Assembly: GCF_002799155.1 (NCBI RefSeq)
Contig: NZ_NERD01000002.1
Span: 2,170,001 to 2,234,000, forward strand
DNA: 64,000 bases
Direction: 5' to 3'
Source: Stenotrophomonas maltophilia
Lineage (GTDB): Bacteria; Pseudomonadota; Gammaproteobacteria; Xanthomonadales; Xanthomonadaceae
A program made the translations under genes and the position numbers. Shown here in pieces: positions 35,683-44,940 of the stretch. The notes beneath the pieces were generated by a model, which had not been told where the DNA came from, did no database searches, and saw only the letters and a list, made by a program, of their open reading frames with translations. How positions within the stretch are numbered: position 1 is the first letter of the stretch; each line of letters starts with the position of its first letter.

Positions 35683-37206
35683 TCAACGCTGCGAACCGAA
35701 CCAGCGTTCCAGCGAAGACTCGATCCCCGACGTGTCGCCGCCAGCATCGCAGGCCCAGGCCACAATACCGTCAGGGCGGACCAGCAACGCACCCAGTCCC
35801 ATCGCATCGCGCGCCAGGGACATCACGCAGGGAACCGACTGCTGCCAGCGATCGATAGCCGGGCCGAGCGAAACGTCGGCGTCGATCCCCAGCAGCACGC
35901 CCTTCCCCGCACGCAACAGCTCTCCCATGCGACGGTCATCAGCCAGTTGGACGTCCGGCGCGCTTCGGCCAACCCACGGATGGCTGCCGTCGAGCACCGG
36001 TGGCGGTGCTACACCCCACAGCCGCTCGGCGAGATAGGTGGCACCGTCGCGGGTCGCGGCCAGGTCGGCGATGACCGCCGCCAGCGCGCGCGACCCGGGG
36101 CCTGGCCGCATCAACGCCACCTGCGCACGTGACCAGTCGAGCACCCGGGCGCCGATCGGATGGCGCTCAGCCTGATAGCTGTCCAACAGCGACTCTGCGG
36201 CATCACCTCGCACCACCGCGGCCAGCTTCCATCCCAGGTTCATCGCATCGCCGATGCCGAGGTTCAGCCCCTGCCCGCCCAACGGTGAATGCATGTGCGC
36301 GGCATCACCGGCCAACAGCACGCGGCCGCTGCGATAGGCCGTGGCCTGGCGCGCGGCATCGGTCCATGTGGTGGCCAGATGCAACGCCGTGATCGTTGCC
36401 TCTCGCCCGGACACACGCCGCAGTAGCGCCTGGGCGGTGTGCCGGTCCAGCGGCGTGCGATGGCCGGCGCCACCGTCGAAATCGGCCAGCGCCAGCATGC
36501 CCGGCGGATTGAAATTGCACATGCCGTGTTCGGTGAACTGACGCCCCGGGACGAGCACCGACGGGTCCGCCAGTTCGACCTGCAGCGTGTGCCCGGTGAA
36601 CTCCGGCGCCGTCCCTGCGAACACGAACCCCGAATGCTTGCGTACCGTGCTGCGGGCGCCATCGCAACCGACCAGCCAGCGCCCCCGCATCAGCCCGCGA
36701 CCGGTCTGGACCTCCATCTGTGCTTCGCGTGCGTGCACCGCCTGCACCGTGCAGCCACGCTCGATCTGTACACCCAGTGACACCGCACGCTCGGCCAGCA
36801 CCGCCTCCAGCGACTGCAGTTCGACCGCCATCTGGGTGGGCACCGGCGTCGGCGGGCGGTGGCGCCAGCGCGCACTGTCCACGTTGTCCAGCGCAAAGGG
36901 AATGCCGGCGAAGTGGCCGCCCAGCGGCCGCGGTTGCGCCAGCCAATGGGCGGTGCCGGGCGGCGGTGCGCCGTTGCCCGGCTTCAGTACCTGACTGGCG
37001 GCGACCGCATCCAGCAGGCCGCGTCGATCCAGGGCCTCCAAGGTGGGCGCGTTCAAGCCGCGCAAGCCAAAGGGCAGGCGTTTCAAGGCTGTCTCGGGCG
37101 ACGCTGCCTGCTCCAGCAACAGGACCGAACAGCCGGCCTGGGCCAGCTCACAGGACAGGAACAGGCCGACCGGGCCGGCCCCGGCGATGACGACGTCGTA
37201 CAACAT
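35683..37206 (-). CDS. FAD-dependent aromatic monooxygenase (PHBH/pentachlorophenol-monooxygenase type)
   Basis: A 507-residue flavoprotein. MLYDVVIAGAGPVGLFLSCE gives the FAD GxGxxG motif, RWLVGCDGARSTVRKHSG the DG motif, and VLLAGDAAHMHSPLGGQGLN the second FAD motif with LNLGIGDAMNLGWKL. The C-terminal thioredoxin-like region is of the type seen in MhpA/PCP monooxygenases. It hydroxylates an unknown aromatic substrate with NAD(P)H. It is divergent from a TetR gene. Confidence 0.88.
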   Translation of the reverse strand: MLYDVVIAGAGPVGLFLSCELAQAGCSVLLLEQAASPETALKRLPFGLRGLNAPTLEALDRRGLLDAVAASQVLKPGNGAPPPGTAHWLAQPRPLGGHFAGIPFALDNVDSARWRHRPPTPVPTQMAVELQSLEAVLAERAVSLGVQIERGCTVQAVHAREAQMEVQTGRGLMRGRWLVGCDGARSTVRKHSGFVFAGTAPEFTGHTLQVELADPSVLVPGRQFTEHGMCNFNPPGMLALADFDGGAGHRTPLDRHTAQALLRRVSGREATITALHLATTWTDAARQATAYRSGRVLLAGDAAHMHSPLGGQGLNLGIGDAMNLGWKLAAVVRGDAAESLLDSYQAERHPIGARVLDWSRAQVALMRPGPGSRALAAVIADLAATRDGATYLAERLWGVAPPPVLDGSHPWVGRSAPDVQLADDRRMGELLRAGKGVLLGIDADVSLGPAIDRWQQSVPCVMSLARDAMGLGALLVRPDGIVAWACDAGGDTSGIESSLERWFGSQR

Positions 37207-37253
37207 GGGAATTCCCTGTGAGCGCCGGGTCGGCGCCCTGGCGGGCCAAATGT

Positions 37254-37266
37254 TACACTCGGTGTA
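37254..37266. promoter_or_regulatory. Candidate TetR operator in the divergent spacer
   Basis: TACAC-TCG-GTGTA, a perfect 5-bp inverted repeat, lies in the 82-base gap between the monooxygenase and the TetR gene, where a repressor of both would bind. Confidence 0.5.
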
Positions 37267-37288
37267 TGTTTTTACAACCGAGCCGCCC

Positions 37289-37933
37289 ATGACCCCGCCT
37301 CCTGGCCGTCGTGAACAACGCAAGGCCGAGACCCGACAAGCGATTTCGGACGTCGCCACCGAGCTGATCATCCGTCGTGGCTTCGAGTCGGTGTCCATGT
37401 CCGAGATCGCTGATGCGGCCGGGGTGTCGCGCAAGACGGTCTTCAATTACTTCGCCAGCAAGGAAGACTTGGTATTCGACCGCGATGAGGAGGCCCGGAC
37501 CCTGCTTCGCGAAGGCATGGCGGCGCGCCGTGGCATGACCCCGCTGGCCGCCTTCCAGTCGCTGGTGAGGGAGCTGCTCGACAATGGCCATCCCCTGTTG
37601 CGGATCAACTCCGGTGCAGCGGCCTTCTGGGCCACCGTGGCCGACAGTCCGGTGCTGGTGGCGCACGCGCGACGGCTGCAGGCACAGCTGGCCGACGACC
37701 TGGCGCAGCTGATGGCCGACGCCGCCGGCCGGCCGACGCATGACGCCGAGGCACGCCTGGGCGCGGCGATGCTGCTGGCGTCGATGGTGGCGGCCTATGA
37801 GAAAGGACTGGCTAGCCAGCAGGCCGGCGAGGATCCGCGCCAGGCGATGCTGCAGCTGATCGTGCGGGGCGGTACCGGTGTGCTGGTGGCCTTGGCTGGT
37901 ACCCCGTATACCGACCCGGGCCTGCGTCCATAG
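37289..37933 (+). CDS. TetR/AcrR-family transcriptional regulator
   Basis: A 214-residue regulator. The N-terminal HTH is clear: TRQAISDVATELIIRRGFES, then VSMSEIADAAGVSRKTVFNYFASKEDLVF. The C-terminal ligand domain is unassigned (TetR type with LLRINSGAAAFWATVADS). It probably represses the divergent FAD monooxygenase. Confidence 0.9.
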   Translation: MTPPPGRREQRKAETRQAISDVATELIIRRGFESVSMSEIADAAGVSRKTVFNYFASKEDLVFDRDEEARTLLREGMAARRGMTPLAAFQSLVRELLDNGHPLLRINSGAAAFWATVADSPVLVAHARRLQAQLADDLAQLMADAAGRPTHDAEARLGAAMLLASMVAAYEKGLASQQAGEDPRQAMLQLIVRGGTGVLVALAGTPYTDPGLRP

Positions 37934-37960
37934 CGCATTCGAGGGATAGGTTTCGAAGTG

Positions 37961-37989
37961 TTGCAAATGCTAATCTTTCTCATTTGCAA
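37961..37989 (+). promoter_or_regulatory. Fur box upstream of the siderophore receptor
   Basis: TTGCAAATG-N11-CATTTGCAA is a perfect 9-bp inverted repeat (37961-37969 and 37981-37989) with TAATCTTTC in the centre, close to the GCAAATGATAATCnTTCTCATTTGC form of Fur sites in this group. It ends 16 bases before the receptor start. Confidence 0.8.
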
Positions 37990-38005
37990 TCGACCCGGAC
38001 CTCTC

Positions 38006-40147
38006 ATGCCCCTTCCAAACCCGCTGAAGCACGCACTCTGCCTGGCGTTGCCCCTTTCCCTGGCTACGCATGCACTGGCCTCCGAGGCCTCCGCTGACGC
38101 CCCGAAGGAGCTGGACAAGGTCGAAGTCCGCGGCCGCGCGCAGACCCTGTACCGCGCCAACGATGCGGTCGTCGGCACCCGCACCGATACCCCGCTGGAA
38201 CTGGTACCGCAGTCGATCCAGGTCGTGCCGCGCGAGCTGATCGACGACCAGGCTGCGCGCCAGGTCACCGATCTGTACCGCAGCATCAGCGGCGTCAGCT
38301 TCTTCAGCTATGCCGGCGTCACCCTGCGCGGTTTCCGCCAGGAGAACGTGCTCTACGACGGCCTGCGCGGCGATCCCTATGCAGGCTTCTCGGTGCCGCA
38401 ACTGTTCAACATCGAACGCGTGGAGGTGCTGAAGGGTCCGGCCGGTGCGCTGTACGGCGGTGGTGATGCAGGCGGTGTCATCAACTATGTAACGCGCAAG
38501 CCCAAGGCGCGCGCCGAACGCCGCATCGAACTGCAGGCAGGCGACAAGGACTTCCGCGCCGGATCGATCGAAGGCACCGGCCCCTTGAATGCCAACGGCA
38601 GTATTCGCTATCGCGCCGGCCTGTATGCCGACAGCGAGCAGGGCGTGCGCTGGAATGCCGACAGCGAAAGCGTGATCGGCGATGCCTCGCTGGCCTTCGA
38701 CGTTGGCCAGACCGGCGAGCTGGTGCTGCAGTTCACCGACATCTCCCAGAACCTGGGCGGCAACCGCCTGCGCGGCGTGCCGGTGAACGATGCCGGCAGC
38801 TTCCTGACCGACCGCCGCTGGAACCACAACGAGGCCAGTGACTTCCTCGACATGCGCGCCAAGGTCGCACTGGCGCAGTATCGCTTCGCACCGCGCGACA
38901 ACCTCGACGTGGACATTGCCGCGCGCTGGTTCAGCAACACCGAGCACCAGATGTACCACGAGCCGATGGGGCTGATTGATCGTGATCGCGACGGCGTGGC
39001 CGAGTGGATGACGCGCCAGCTGCGCAACCAGATCCGTGACAACGAGGCCTTCACCGCCAGCGGCAATGCCATATGGCGTATCAACACCGGCCGTATCGAA
39101 CACAAGATGCTGTTCGGTGCCGACGTGTATCAGCTCGACGCTGACTTCACCGCGCAGACCGCCAACAGCGCCGACCTGGCACGCGGCGCCGGCCCAGTGC
39201 GCGGCATCGATCTGTTCAACCCGGTCTACGGCGCAAGCACCTGGCACGACTACAACCTGGCGACTCTGCCCTGGCGCAGCACCGCCACCCGCAGCAAGCG
39301 CTACGGCGGCTATCTGCAGGATGAGCTGGCACTGGGCACGCGCTGGCACGTGCTGGCCGGACTGCGCTGGGACGGCTTCAAGGATGAGGACCGCATGGGT
39401 GGCAGCAGCGTGGATGGCAACGATCTCAGCTGGCGCCTGGGCAGCACCTTTACCGTGCGCGACGGCCTGAACCTGTATGCCAACGTCGCCAGTGGTTTCG
39501 TGCCGCAGAGTGCCGCCAACCAGAACCGCGCAGCCGGCGGGCCGTTCGATGCCGAGCGCAGCAGGCAGTGGGAAGTCGGCATGAAATCCCTGCTGGCCGA
39601 CCGCGTGACCTTGAACATGGCGGCCTACCGCATCGACCGCAGCAACATCGTGCAGGCTACCGGCGAGGTGATCGGCGGGGTAAACCAACTCGCTGCACTG
39701 GGCCTGGTACGCAGCACGGGCATGGAAGTGGACCTGTTGGCCGACGTGACCGAGCGTTGGGTGGTGAACCTGACCTACGCCTACAACGACGCACGGGTGA
39801 AGGATGCCGGACCGAACGGCATCACCAATGCCTCCGGCGACCGCTTCGCAAACGCGCCACGCAACAAGCTCGGCCTGTGGACGCGCTACGACCTGCCATC
39901 GATCAACTCGGCCATTGGCTTCGGCGCCGACCATGTGGGCGAGCGTGTCAGCCTGGATGGGCAGGCGGTCAAGGCTTACACGGTGTTCGACATGAGCTGG
40001 AGGACCACGTGGAAGCAGTGGCAGTTCCAGGCCAACGTCAAGAACCTGTTCGACAAGGTGTATGCGGCCAGCGGCTTCATCGAACGCAATGGGCATTTCC
40101 CGGGCGAGCCGCGGCGGGTGTATGTGCAGGCGGCCTACAGCTTTTGA
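38006..40147 (+). CDS. TonB-dependent siderophore receptor
   Basis: A 713-residue outer-membrane receptor: signal peptide LCLALPLSLATHALA, TonB box region ELDKVEVRG, plug domain with VPRELIDDQAARQVTDLYRS and VEVLKGPAGALYGGGDAGG, and a 22-strand barrel ending in the terminal aromatic YVQAAYSF. Homologues import ferric siderophores. A Fur box sits directly upstream, so iron limitation should induce it. No biosynthesis genes are adjacent, which suggests use of xenosiderophores. Confidence 0.93.
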   Translation: MPLPNPLKHALCLALPLSLATHALASEASADAPKELDKVEVRGRAQTLYRANDAVVGTRTDTPLELVPQSIQVVPRELIDDQAARQVTDLYRSISGVSFFSYAGVTLRGFRQENVLYDGLRGDPYAGFSVPQLFNIERVEVLKGPAGALYGGGDAGGVINYVTRKPKARAERRIELQAGDKDFRAGSIEGTGPLNANGSIRYRAGLYADSEQGVRWNADSESVIGDASLAFDVGQTGELVLQFTDISQNLGGNRLRGVPVNDAGSFLTDRRWNHNEASDFLDMRAKVALAQYRFAPRDNLDVDIAARWFSNTEHQMYHEPMGLIDRDRDGVAEWMTRQLRNQIRDNEAFTASGNAIWRINTGRIEHKMLFGADVYQLDADFTAQTANSADLARGAGPVRGIDLFNPVYGASTWHDYNLATLPWRSTATRSKRYGGYLQDELALGTRWHVLAGLRWDGFKDEDRMGGSSVDGNDLSWRLGSTFTVRDGLNLYANVASGFVPQSAANQNRAAGGPFDAERSRQWEVGMKSLLADRVTLNMAAYRIDRSNIVQATGEVIGGVNQLAALGLVRSTGMEVDLLADVTERWVVNLTYAYNDARVKDAGPNGITNASGDRFANAPRNKLGLWTRYDLPSINSAIGFGADHVGERVSLDGQAVKAYTVFDMSWRTTWKQWQFQANVKNLFDKVYAASGFIERNGHFPGEPRRVYVQAAYSF

Positions 40148-40336
40148 TCGGAGCCACCTACGTCGCCTGCATCTCCTGCCAGCGGGTCGCCTGCCCGGAC
40201 GGCAGACCACCCCAATTCAGGTATCCTTGCGCCCAGTCAGCCACGCCCACATGCGACCGCTGCGGTGCAGCATAGACGTTGCCGACGGACGCACGATTCA
40301 CCATGGATGTTTCAACGTAGCCACAGGGGAGAATGG

Positions 40337-40903
40337 ATGAAGAAGTTTCTGCTCGCGGCGATCATCGCCGTGTCGCTGGCGGGTTGCACCACTAATCCGC
40401 CACTCAATTTCTCAGTCCCGAACGTCGGGGTCAGCAGCAAAAAGATTGATGGCGAACTGAAGTCGCTGACGGTCACGCTGGCACGTCCGGATGAAGCCAA
40501 GGGCAAGATCCCCGCGGAGGCCCAGCACGAAGTACCGCAGATGTGGCAGAACGCGCTGACCGAAGCGCTCAACAGGATGGCGGTGTTCCGCGACGACGCA
40601 CCGGTGAAGTTGAGCCTGTCGGTGAAGATCCTGGCGATCGACATTCCCAGCTTCGGTGCATCGATGACCACCAAGACGATCGCCCGCTACGAGCTGATCG
40701 ATCGTGCAACCGGCAGCATCGTCTACACCCAGGATGTCAGCGCATCCGGCGAGGTTCCGTTCAACTATGCCTTCGCAGGCATGGTCCGTGCCCGCGAATC
40801 GATCAGCCGCTCGGCACAGAACAACATCGCCCAGTTCCTGCAGGCGCTGGAAACCGTGGACATTACCAAGCCGATGTTCCCGAACAAGCAGGAAGCGCCA
40901 TGA
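40337..40903 (+). CDS. Lipoprotein, unknown
   Basis: A 188-residue lipoprotein: MKKFLLAAIIAVSLAGC, lipobox LAGC with Cys17. The mature region includes ARYELIDRATGSIVYTQDVS and FAGMVRARESISRSAQNNIA, a pattern of conserved proteobacterial envelope lipoproteins without assigned role. It overlaps the next lipoprotein by four bases (ATGA), so the two are one operon. Confidence 0.75.
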   Translation: MKKFLLAAIIAVSLAGCTTNPPLNFSVPNVGVSSKKIDGELKSLTVTLARPDEAKGKIPAEAQHEVPQMWQNALTEALNRMAVFRDDAPVKLSLSVKILAIDIPSFGASMTTKTIARYELIDRATGSIVYTQDVSASGEVPFNYAFAGMVRARESISRSAQNNIAQFLQALETVDITKPMFPNKQEAP

Positions 40904-41370
40904 AGCGGCTGCTGGTGGCTGCATCCGTTGCTGCGATGCTGACGGCCTGCGCGCCGAACGTGCGTACGGACAGTTATTCCATCGGTTCAGTGGGACAGGT
41001 CAATCGAACTGTCGGCGGTACGGTCATCAGCGTCCGTGCGGTCAGTATTGACGGCTCACAGGGCGGCGGTGCAGTTGCCGGCGCTGCGGCTGGCGGTGTG
41101 GCCGGCTCCACCATCGGTGGCAGCGACCAGGCAGCGGCCATTGGTGCCATTGGCGGCCTCGTGGTCGGCGCGATTGCCGGTGCGGCCTCCGAACGCGCAC
41201 TCTCGCAGGCCAAGGGCCTGGAATACGTGGTGCAGACGGAGAACGGCAACCTGATGACGGTTGTGCAGGGCCCCGATCCGGTGTTCATCACCGGCATGCG
41301 GGTCCTGGTGCTGTATGGATCGCCCTCGCGCATCATTGCCGATCCGCGCCAAGCGAAGACAGCACCGTAA
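40900..41370 (+). CDS. Glycine-zipper lipoprotein, SlyB/17-kDa antigen-like
   Basis: A 156-residue lipoprotein with signal MKRLLVAASVAAMLTAC (Cys17) and a glycine zipper GAAAGGVAGSTIGG plus GAIGGLVVGAIAGAASE (residues ~60-95), the hallmark of SlyB/17-kDa surface antigen outer-membrane lipoproteins. Start overlaps the preceding stop. Confidence 0.82.
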   Translation: MKRLLVAASVAAMLTACAPNVRTDSYSIGSVGQVNRTVGGTVISVRAVSIDGSQGGGAVAGAAAGGVAGSTIGGSDQAAAIGAIGGLVVGAIAGAASERALSQAKGLEYVVQTENGNLMTVVQGPDPVFITGMRVLVLYGSPSRIIADPRQAKTAP

Positions 41371-41380
41371 CTCCACAGCA

Positions 41381-41400
41381 ATGCCCCTTTCGAGGGGCAT
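41381..41400 (+). terminator. Hairpin terminator after the lipoprotein pair
   Basis: ATGCCCCT-TTCG-AGGGGCAT, perfect 8-bp stem with a UUCG-type tetraloop, 10 bases after the stop. The following CGTTGTATT has only a weak T-run. Confidence 0.65.
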
Positions 41401-41501
41401 CGTTGTATTGAGCACCGAGGGGGAGGTGGCAACCCACCTCCCCTGCCCACGTCAGTGCGAGCAGGATACCAGCATCGAGCGGGTGGCCATCTGGGTGGAG
41501 G

Positions 41502-42602
41502 TTCGGCATTGCGTCGGTGGTCTCCGTAGTCGCGCTGGGTACCGGCGCGCGCCAGGCCATCCTGTCCAACATTTCCTCGCTGGGCACCAACACCATCGAG
41601 ATCTACCCCGGATCCGGCTTTGGCGACCTGCATTCGGCACGGGTGGAAACGCTCACCCCCGGCGACAGCGTGGCCCTGGCCGGACAGCCGTTTGTGGACA
41701 GCGCTACGCCCGGTGTGGCCACCACGGGCACCGCGCTGCGCGGCAACCGCTCGGCCAGCGTGCAGGTGCAAGGCGTCAGCGAGCAGTACTTCCGCGTGCA
41801 TGGCCTGAAGCTGGGCAAAGTGACTTCTTCGGCCCTGCCGCCATAGCCGGCTACCCGCAGGTGGTGGTGATCGATGCCAATGCCCGTGCCCGCTTCTTCG
41901 CTGCGGCGGACAACCCCATCGGCCAGACCCTGCTGCTGGGCAACGTGCCAGTTCGCGTGGTGGGCGTGGTGAAGAAGGATGCCGGCGTGGTCGGCGACGC
42001 CTCGTTGCTGCGGGTGTGGTTGCCCTACACCACCACCATGGCAGCATGCTGGGGCAGAGCCACGTTTCCAGCATCACCGTGCGCGTCTCCGACGCTATCA
42101 GCATGGAGGCGGCCGAGCACGCCATCGGACGATTGCTGGCACGCCGCCACGGCAGCACCGATTTCTACATGAGCAACAACGGGCAGATCCGCCAGTCCAT
42201 CGAACAGACCAGCGGATCCTGACCATGATGATCAGCTCCATCGCCGCCATCGCGCTGGTGGTGGGCGGAATCGGAGTGATGAACATCATGCTGGTATCGG
42301 TGACCGAGCGAACACGCGAGATTGGCGTGCGCATGGCGGTGGGCGCGCGGCGCAGCGACATCCTGCAGCAGTTCCTGATCGAATCGGTACTGGTGTGCCT
42401 GCTCGGCGGCATGCTCGGCATCGACGTGGCCCTGGCACTGGGCGCTGAATTGGAGCTGGCCAACGTGGGTTTCAGCCTGGTGTTCTCCGCCAACTCGATT
42501 CTGGCTGCCTTCGCCTGTTCCAGCTTGATTGGCATTGGCTTTGGCTTCCTGCCAGCGCGCCGCGCCGCGCAGCTGGACCCGGTCGAGGCACTGGTTCGAT
42601 AG
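41502..42602 (+). pseudogene. macB-type ABC permease remnant, 5' truncated and frameshifted
   Basis: Translated in three successive frames this matches the MacB/FtsX membrane half: GIASVVSVVALGTGARQAIL, then GYPQVVVIDANARARFF, then [20 protein letters not shown], and finally [20 protein letters not shown] with [18 protein letters not shown] at the end. The N-terminal ATPase domain is absent and frame changes occur near 41830, 42050 and 42215. No intact macA/macB lies beside it. Confidence 0.85.
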
Positions 42603-42692
42603 CCCGTGAAGTTACCTGCAGTGACGGCAGGTTCGCGCAATGTCCACAGGCTCTACTGGAGCTACCTACAATGTCCGCACAGGAGCTGGACG

Positions 42693-43205
42693 ATGTTTCT
42701 GAAACCAGGAAGAACCGCACTGCTGCTGGCAGCGGCTGCACAACTGATGCTGCTGTTGCCCTACTCCGGCGACGCCCATGCGCAACGCGGCGACCACTAC
42801 AACCCGCAGTGGAGCCGAGACTACCGAGACCACGATCGTGACGCGTGGGAGCGCCGGGAACGCGAGCGCCGCCACGAGGCCAAGACTACCGGTGTGGTGG
42901 TGGGCGTGGTGGGCGCAGCAATGGTGGCCGGTGTCATTGCCGCTGCCGCAAAGCGCGAACGCGAGACCCGCGAACGCGCCGACTACTGCATTCGCCGCTA
43001 CGGCAACTATGACCGCCGCAGCGATACCTATCGCGGCGCCGACTGCTACACCTATCCCTGCCACAGTAAGGAAGAAGCCAGTGTGGTGCCGGAGATTGCG
43101 AAGTACTTTGCGGGCCTGGACACCGATGGCGATGGTTTTCTGTCGCTGAAGGAAATGCAGCAGGCCATGGTGGCCGCGCAGACCGCAGACGCGCCAACAA
43201 AGTAA
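42693..43205 (+). CDS. Exported protein with EF-hand
   Basis: A 170-residue protein with AGGAG upstream of ATG 42693. Signal peptide ALLLAAAAQLMLLLPYSGDAHA, then an Arg/Asp/His-rich segment, a hydrophobic stretch TGVVVGVVGAAMVAGVIAAA, cysteines, and near the C-terminus one canonical EF-hand loop DTDGDGFLSLKE. Calcium binding is likely; the role is unknown. Confidence 0.7.
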   Translation: MFLKPGRTALLLAAAAQLMLLLPYSGDAHAQRGDHYNPQWSRDYRDHDRDAWERRERERRHEAKTTGVVVGVVGAAMVAGVIAAAAKRERETRERADYCIRRYGNYDRRSDTYRGADCYTYPCHSKEEASVVPEIAKYFAGLDTDGDGFLSLKEMQQAMVAAQTADAPTK

Positions 43206-43320
43206 ATCCAGGGCGGCGCGCTGAAGATAGATGCCCATACGGGCGCGACGGGGGTTGAATGCACCCTCTTCCCACGATAGCCTCCGTGCTGCCCAAGGAG
43301 GGCTATCAACGGAGTGAAGC

Positions 43321-43518
43321 ATGAAGATTGGATTCAAGCTGTCTGTTGCTATTGCGGCTGCTGCATTGACCCTGGGAATCGGCAGCGCCGCCGCGGAGTC
43401 CCGGTGTACCCCGTGCTACACCGCATACCAAGCCTGCCTCGCCACAGGCAAGAGTGATGATTTCTGCTACCCGCCGTTTGCCCGCTGCCTGCGGAACAGC
43501 GGCTGCACCGTCCCGTAA
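43321..43518 (+). CDS. Small exported cysteine-rich protein
   Basis: A 65-residue precursor: signal peptide VAIAAAALTLGIGSAAAE, mature ~40 residues with six cysteines (RCTPCYTAYQACLATGKSDD, FCYPPFARCLRNSGCTVP). The even cysteine number suggests disulfides. I do not recognise a family. It stands alone between the EF-hand protein and the third effector module. Confidence 0.65.
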   Translation: MKIGFKLSVAIAAAALTLGIGSAAAESRCTPCYTAYQACLATGKSDDFCYPPFARCLRNSGCTVP

Positions 43519-43586
43519 GTCACACCTCACCATGATGTGTGCCGGCCCCCTCCCGGGGCTGGCATTGGCGGCCCGGCACTGTGATT

Positions 43587-44909
43587 TCAACCCATCCGCA
43601 TCGCAGGGCTCTCGCAAGCCTGCACGTCAATGTACTGCTGGCGTTGCACAGCCGCCTGTTGGCGGTCCAGGCCGGCGGCCTCGATCTGCTGCAGTGACTG
43701 CTCGACCGGTGTCTGCACCGCCCGGTCCGTGGGCATGGAGGCGCGCAGATGCGCCGGATCATTCAACTCGCCCTGCACCACAAATACGTTGCGGCCGGCC
43801 GGGTGATCGGCGGTCTGGGCGCTCAGCAGCACATGGTCGGCACGCTCGAGCTGGTTGTGGCGCGCCAATGCCATGACGCTCGCCACGAGGCGCTCGCTGT
43901 TCTCATCATGGGTACGCCCAGCACTGGCATCGATCGCGGCCACGCCTTCGCGCACCTGCTGCATCAATGCGTACTCACGATGGCCGGGACCAATGTCGGC
44001 CAGACGGGTCGGTGCCTGTGCGGGATCCGGCACAGCGTCCACCGCTGCGGTAAGCGGGCTGCGGGTAATGGTCCGGTACGGGTCGTCCGGGTGGAACTGG
44101 GTGCGCTTCTCCTGCCGCTCCAGACGAACCTCGCGGGCGTCGTTGAGTTCGGCGATGCGTGCGGGATCGGTGATCTCGCGCAGCGACAGGTGGCCGCCGC
44201 CCGCACTGACGCTGGCCCACTTCCTGTCGGCTTCGAAGTACATCGCGTAGTAGCTGGTGCCACCGATGACGTTTGGATCGACCGCCGAGCGGCCCTCCAG
44301 TGCCTGGGTGGCTTCCAGCACGCTCAACCGGGTCAGGTATTGCCCGCCCTTCGCCCATCCCATCTGGCTGATGGCATCGACGCTGGTGTTGCCTACGCGC
44401 GGGCCCCCGGCGTAGTCATTGTTGAGCATGTTGGTCCAGATCTGCTCCAGCTTCTCCGGGCCGCTCTTCTGCTCGGCCGCCTCCAGCAGCACGCGCGGCG
44501 TCCAGCAGTTGGGATCAAGCTCATGCCGTTCAAATGCCCGGTCGTGGGCCAGCATCACATCCTTGCCGGGGAGATTCAGTGCCAGGTCTGGGCGGCGCTC
44601 GTTCATCCACTGCTGCCGCAATTCAAGATCTCTTTCGAGCAGGGTCTGCCCAAAGGACTCCCACCGCCGCTCGCTCAACCGTGCATTTGAGAAACGCGAT
44701 CCCTCATCCTGCTGGGTCTTCGCATAGTTCTGTGCGTAGCTGTTTGCAACGCGGCCTGGCAGGCTATCGTTGCGAACGACACCCAGTGCCAGCGTCCCGT
44801 AGCCATCGGCTCCCGGCAGTTGTGACAGGTAGTTCCAGTAAAGCTCGCGGTTGCCGTCTCTGGCATAGCTGCCAAGCACTCTGAGATCGCGTTCGGTCAA
44901 TCCACTCAT
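43587..44909 (-). CDS. X-T4SS effector with unknown N-terminal toxin domain and XVIPCD
   Basis: A 440-residue protein without a signal peptide. Residues ~1-300 show no motif I know (begins MSGLTERDLRVLGSYARDGN; contains QMGWAKGGQYLTRLSVLEA and WASVSAGGGHLSLREI). Residues ~315-440 are a clear XVIPCD: GPGHREYALMQQVREGVAAI, the NQLERADHVLLS motif, NVFVVQGELNDPAHLRASM and a Gln-rich end. Position near the X-T4SS, size and lack of known domain fit the S. maltophilia K279a periplasm-acting effector Smlt3024; this match is by layout and memory, not alignment. Its presumed immunity gene lies 31 bases upstream. Confidence 0.82.
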   Translation of the reverse strand: MSGLTERDLRVLGSYARDGNRELYWNYLSQLPGADGYGTLALGVVRNDSLPGRVANSYAQNYAKTQQDEGSRFSNARLSERRWESFGQTLLERDLELRQQWMNERRPDLALNLPGKDVMLAHDRAFERHELDPNCWTPRVLLEAAEQKSGPEKLEQIWTNMLNNDYAGGPRVGNTSVDAISQMGWAKGGQYLTRLSVLEATQALEGRSAVDPNVIGGTSYYAMYFEADRKWASVSAGGGHLSLREITDPARIAELNDAREVRLERQEKRTQFHPDDPYRTITRSPLTAAVDAVPDPAQAPTRLADIGPGHREYALMQQVREGVAAIDASAGRTHDENSERLVASVMALARHNQLERADHVLLSAQTADHPAGRNVFVVQGELNDPAHLRASMPTDRAVQTPVEQSLQQIEAAGLDRQQAAVQRQQYIDVQACESPAMRMG

Positions 44910-44940
44910 ACCCTGTCCCTTCTCTTCCTTGATTCACCGA

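Noticed and set aside
37970-40210. A 746-codon minus-strand frame opposite the siderophore receptor
   Set aside because: The receptor has signal peptide, plug, barrel and Fur box; the opposite frame has none and shows mirror composition.
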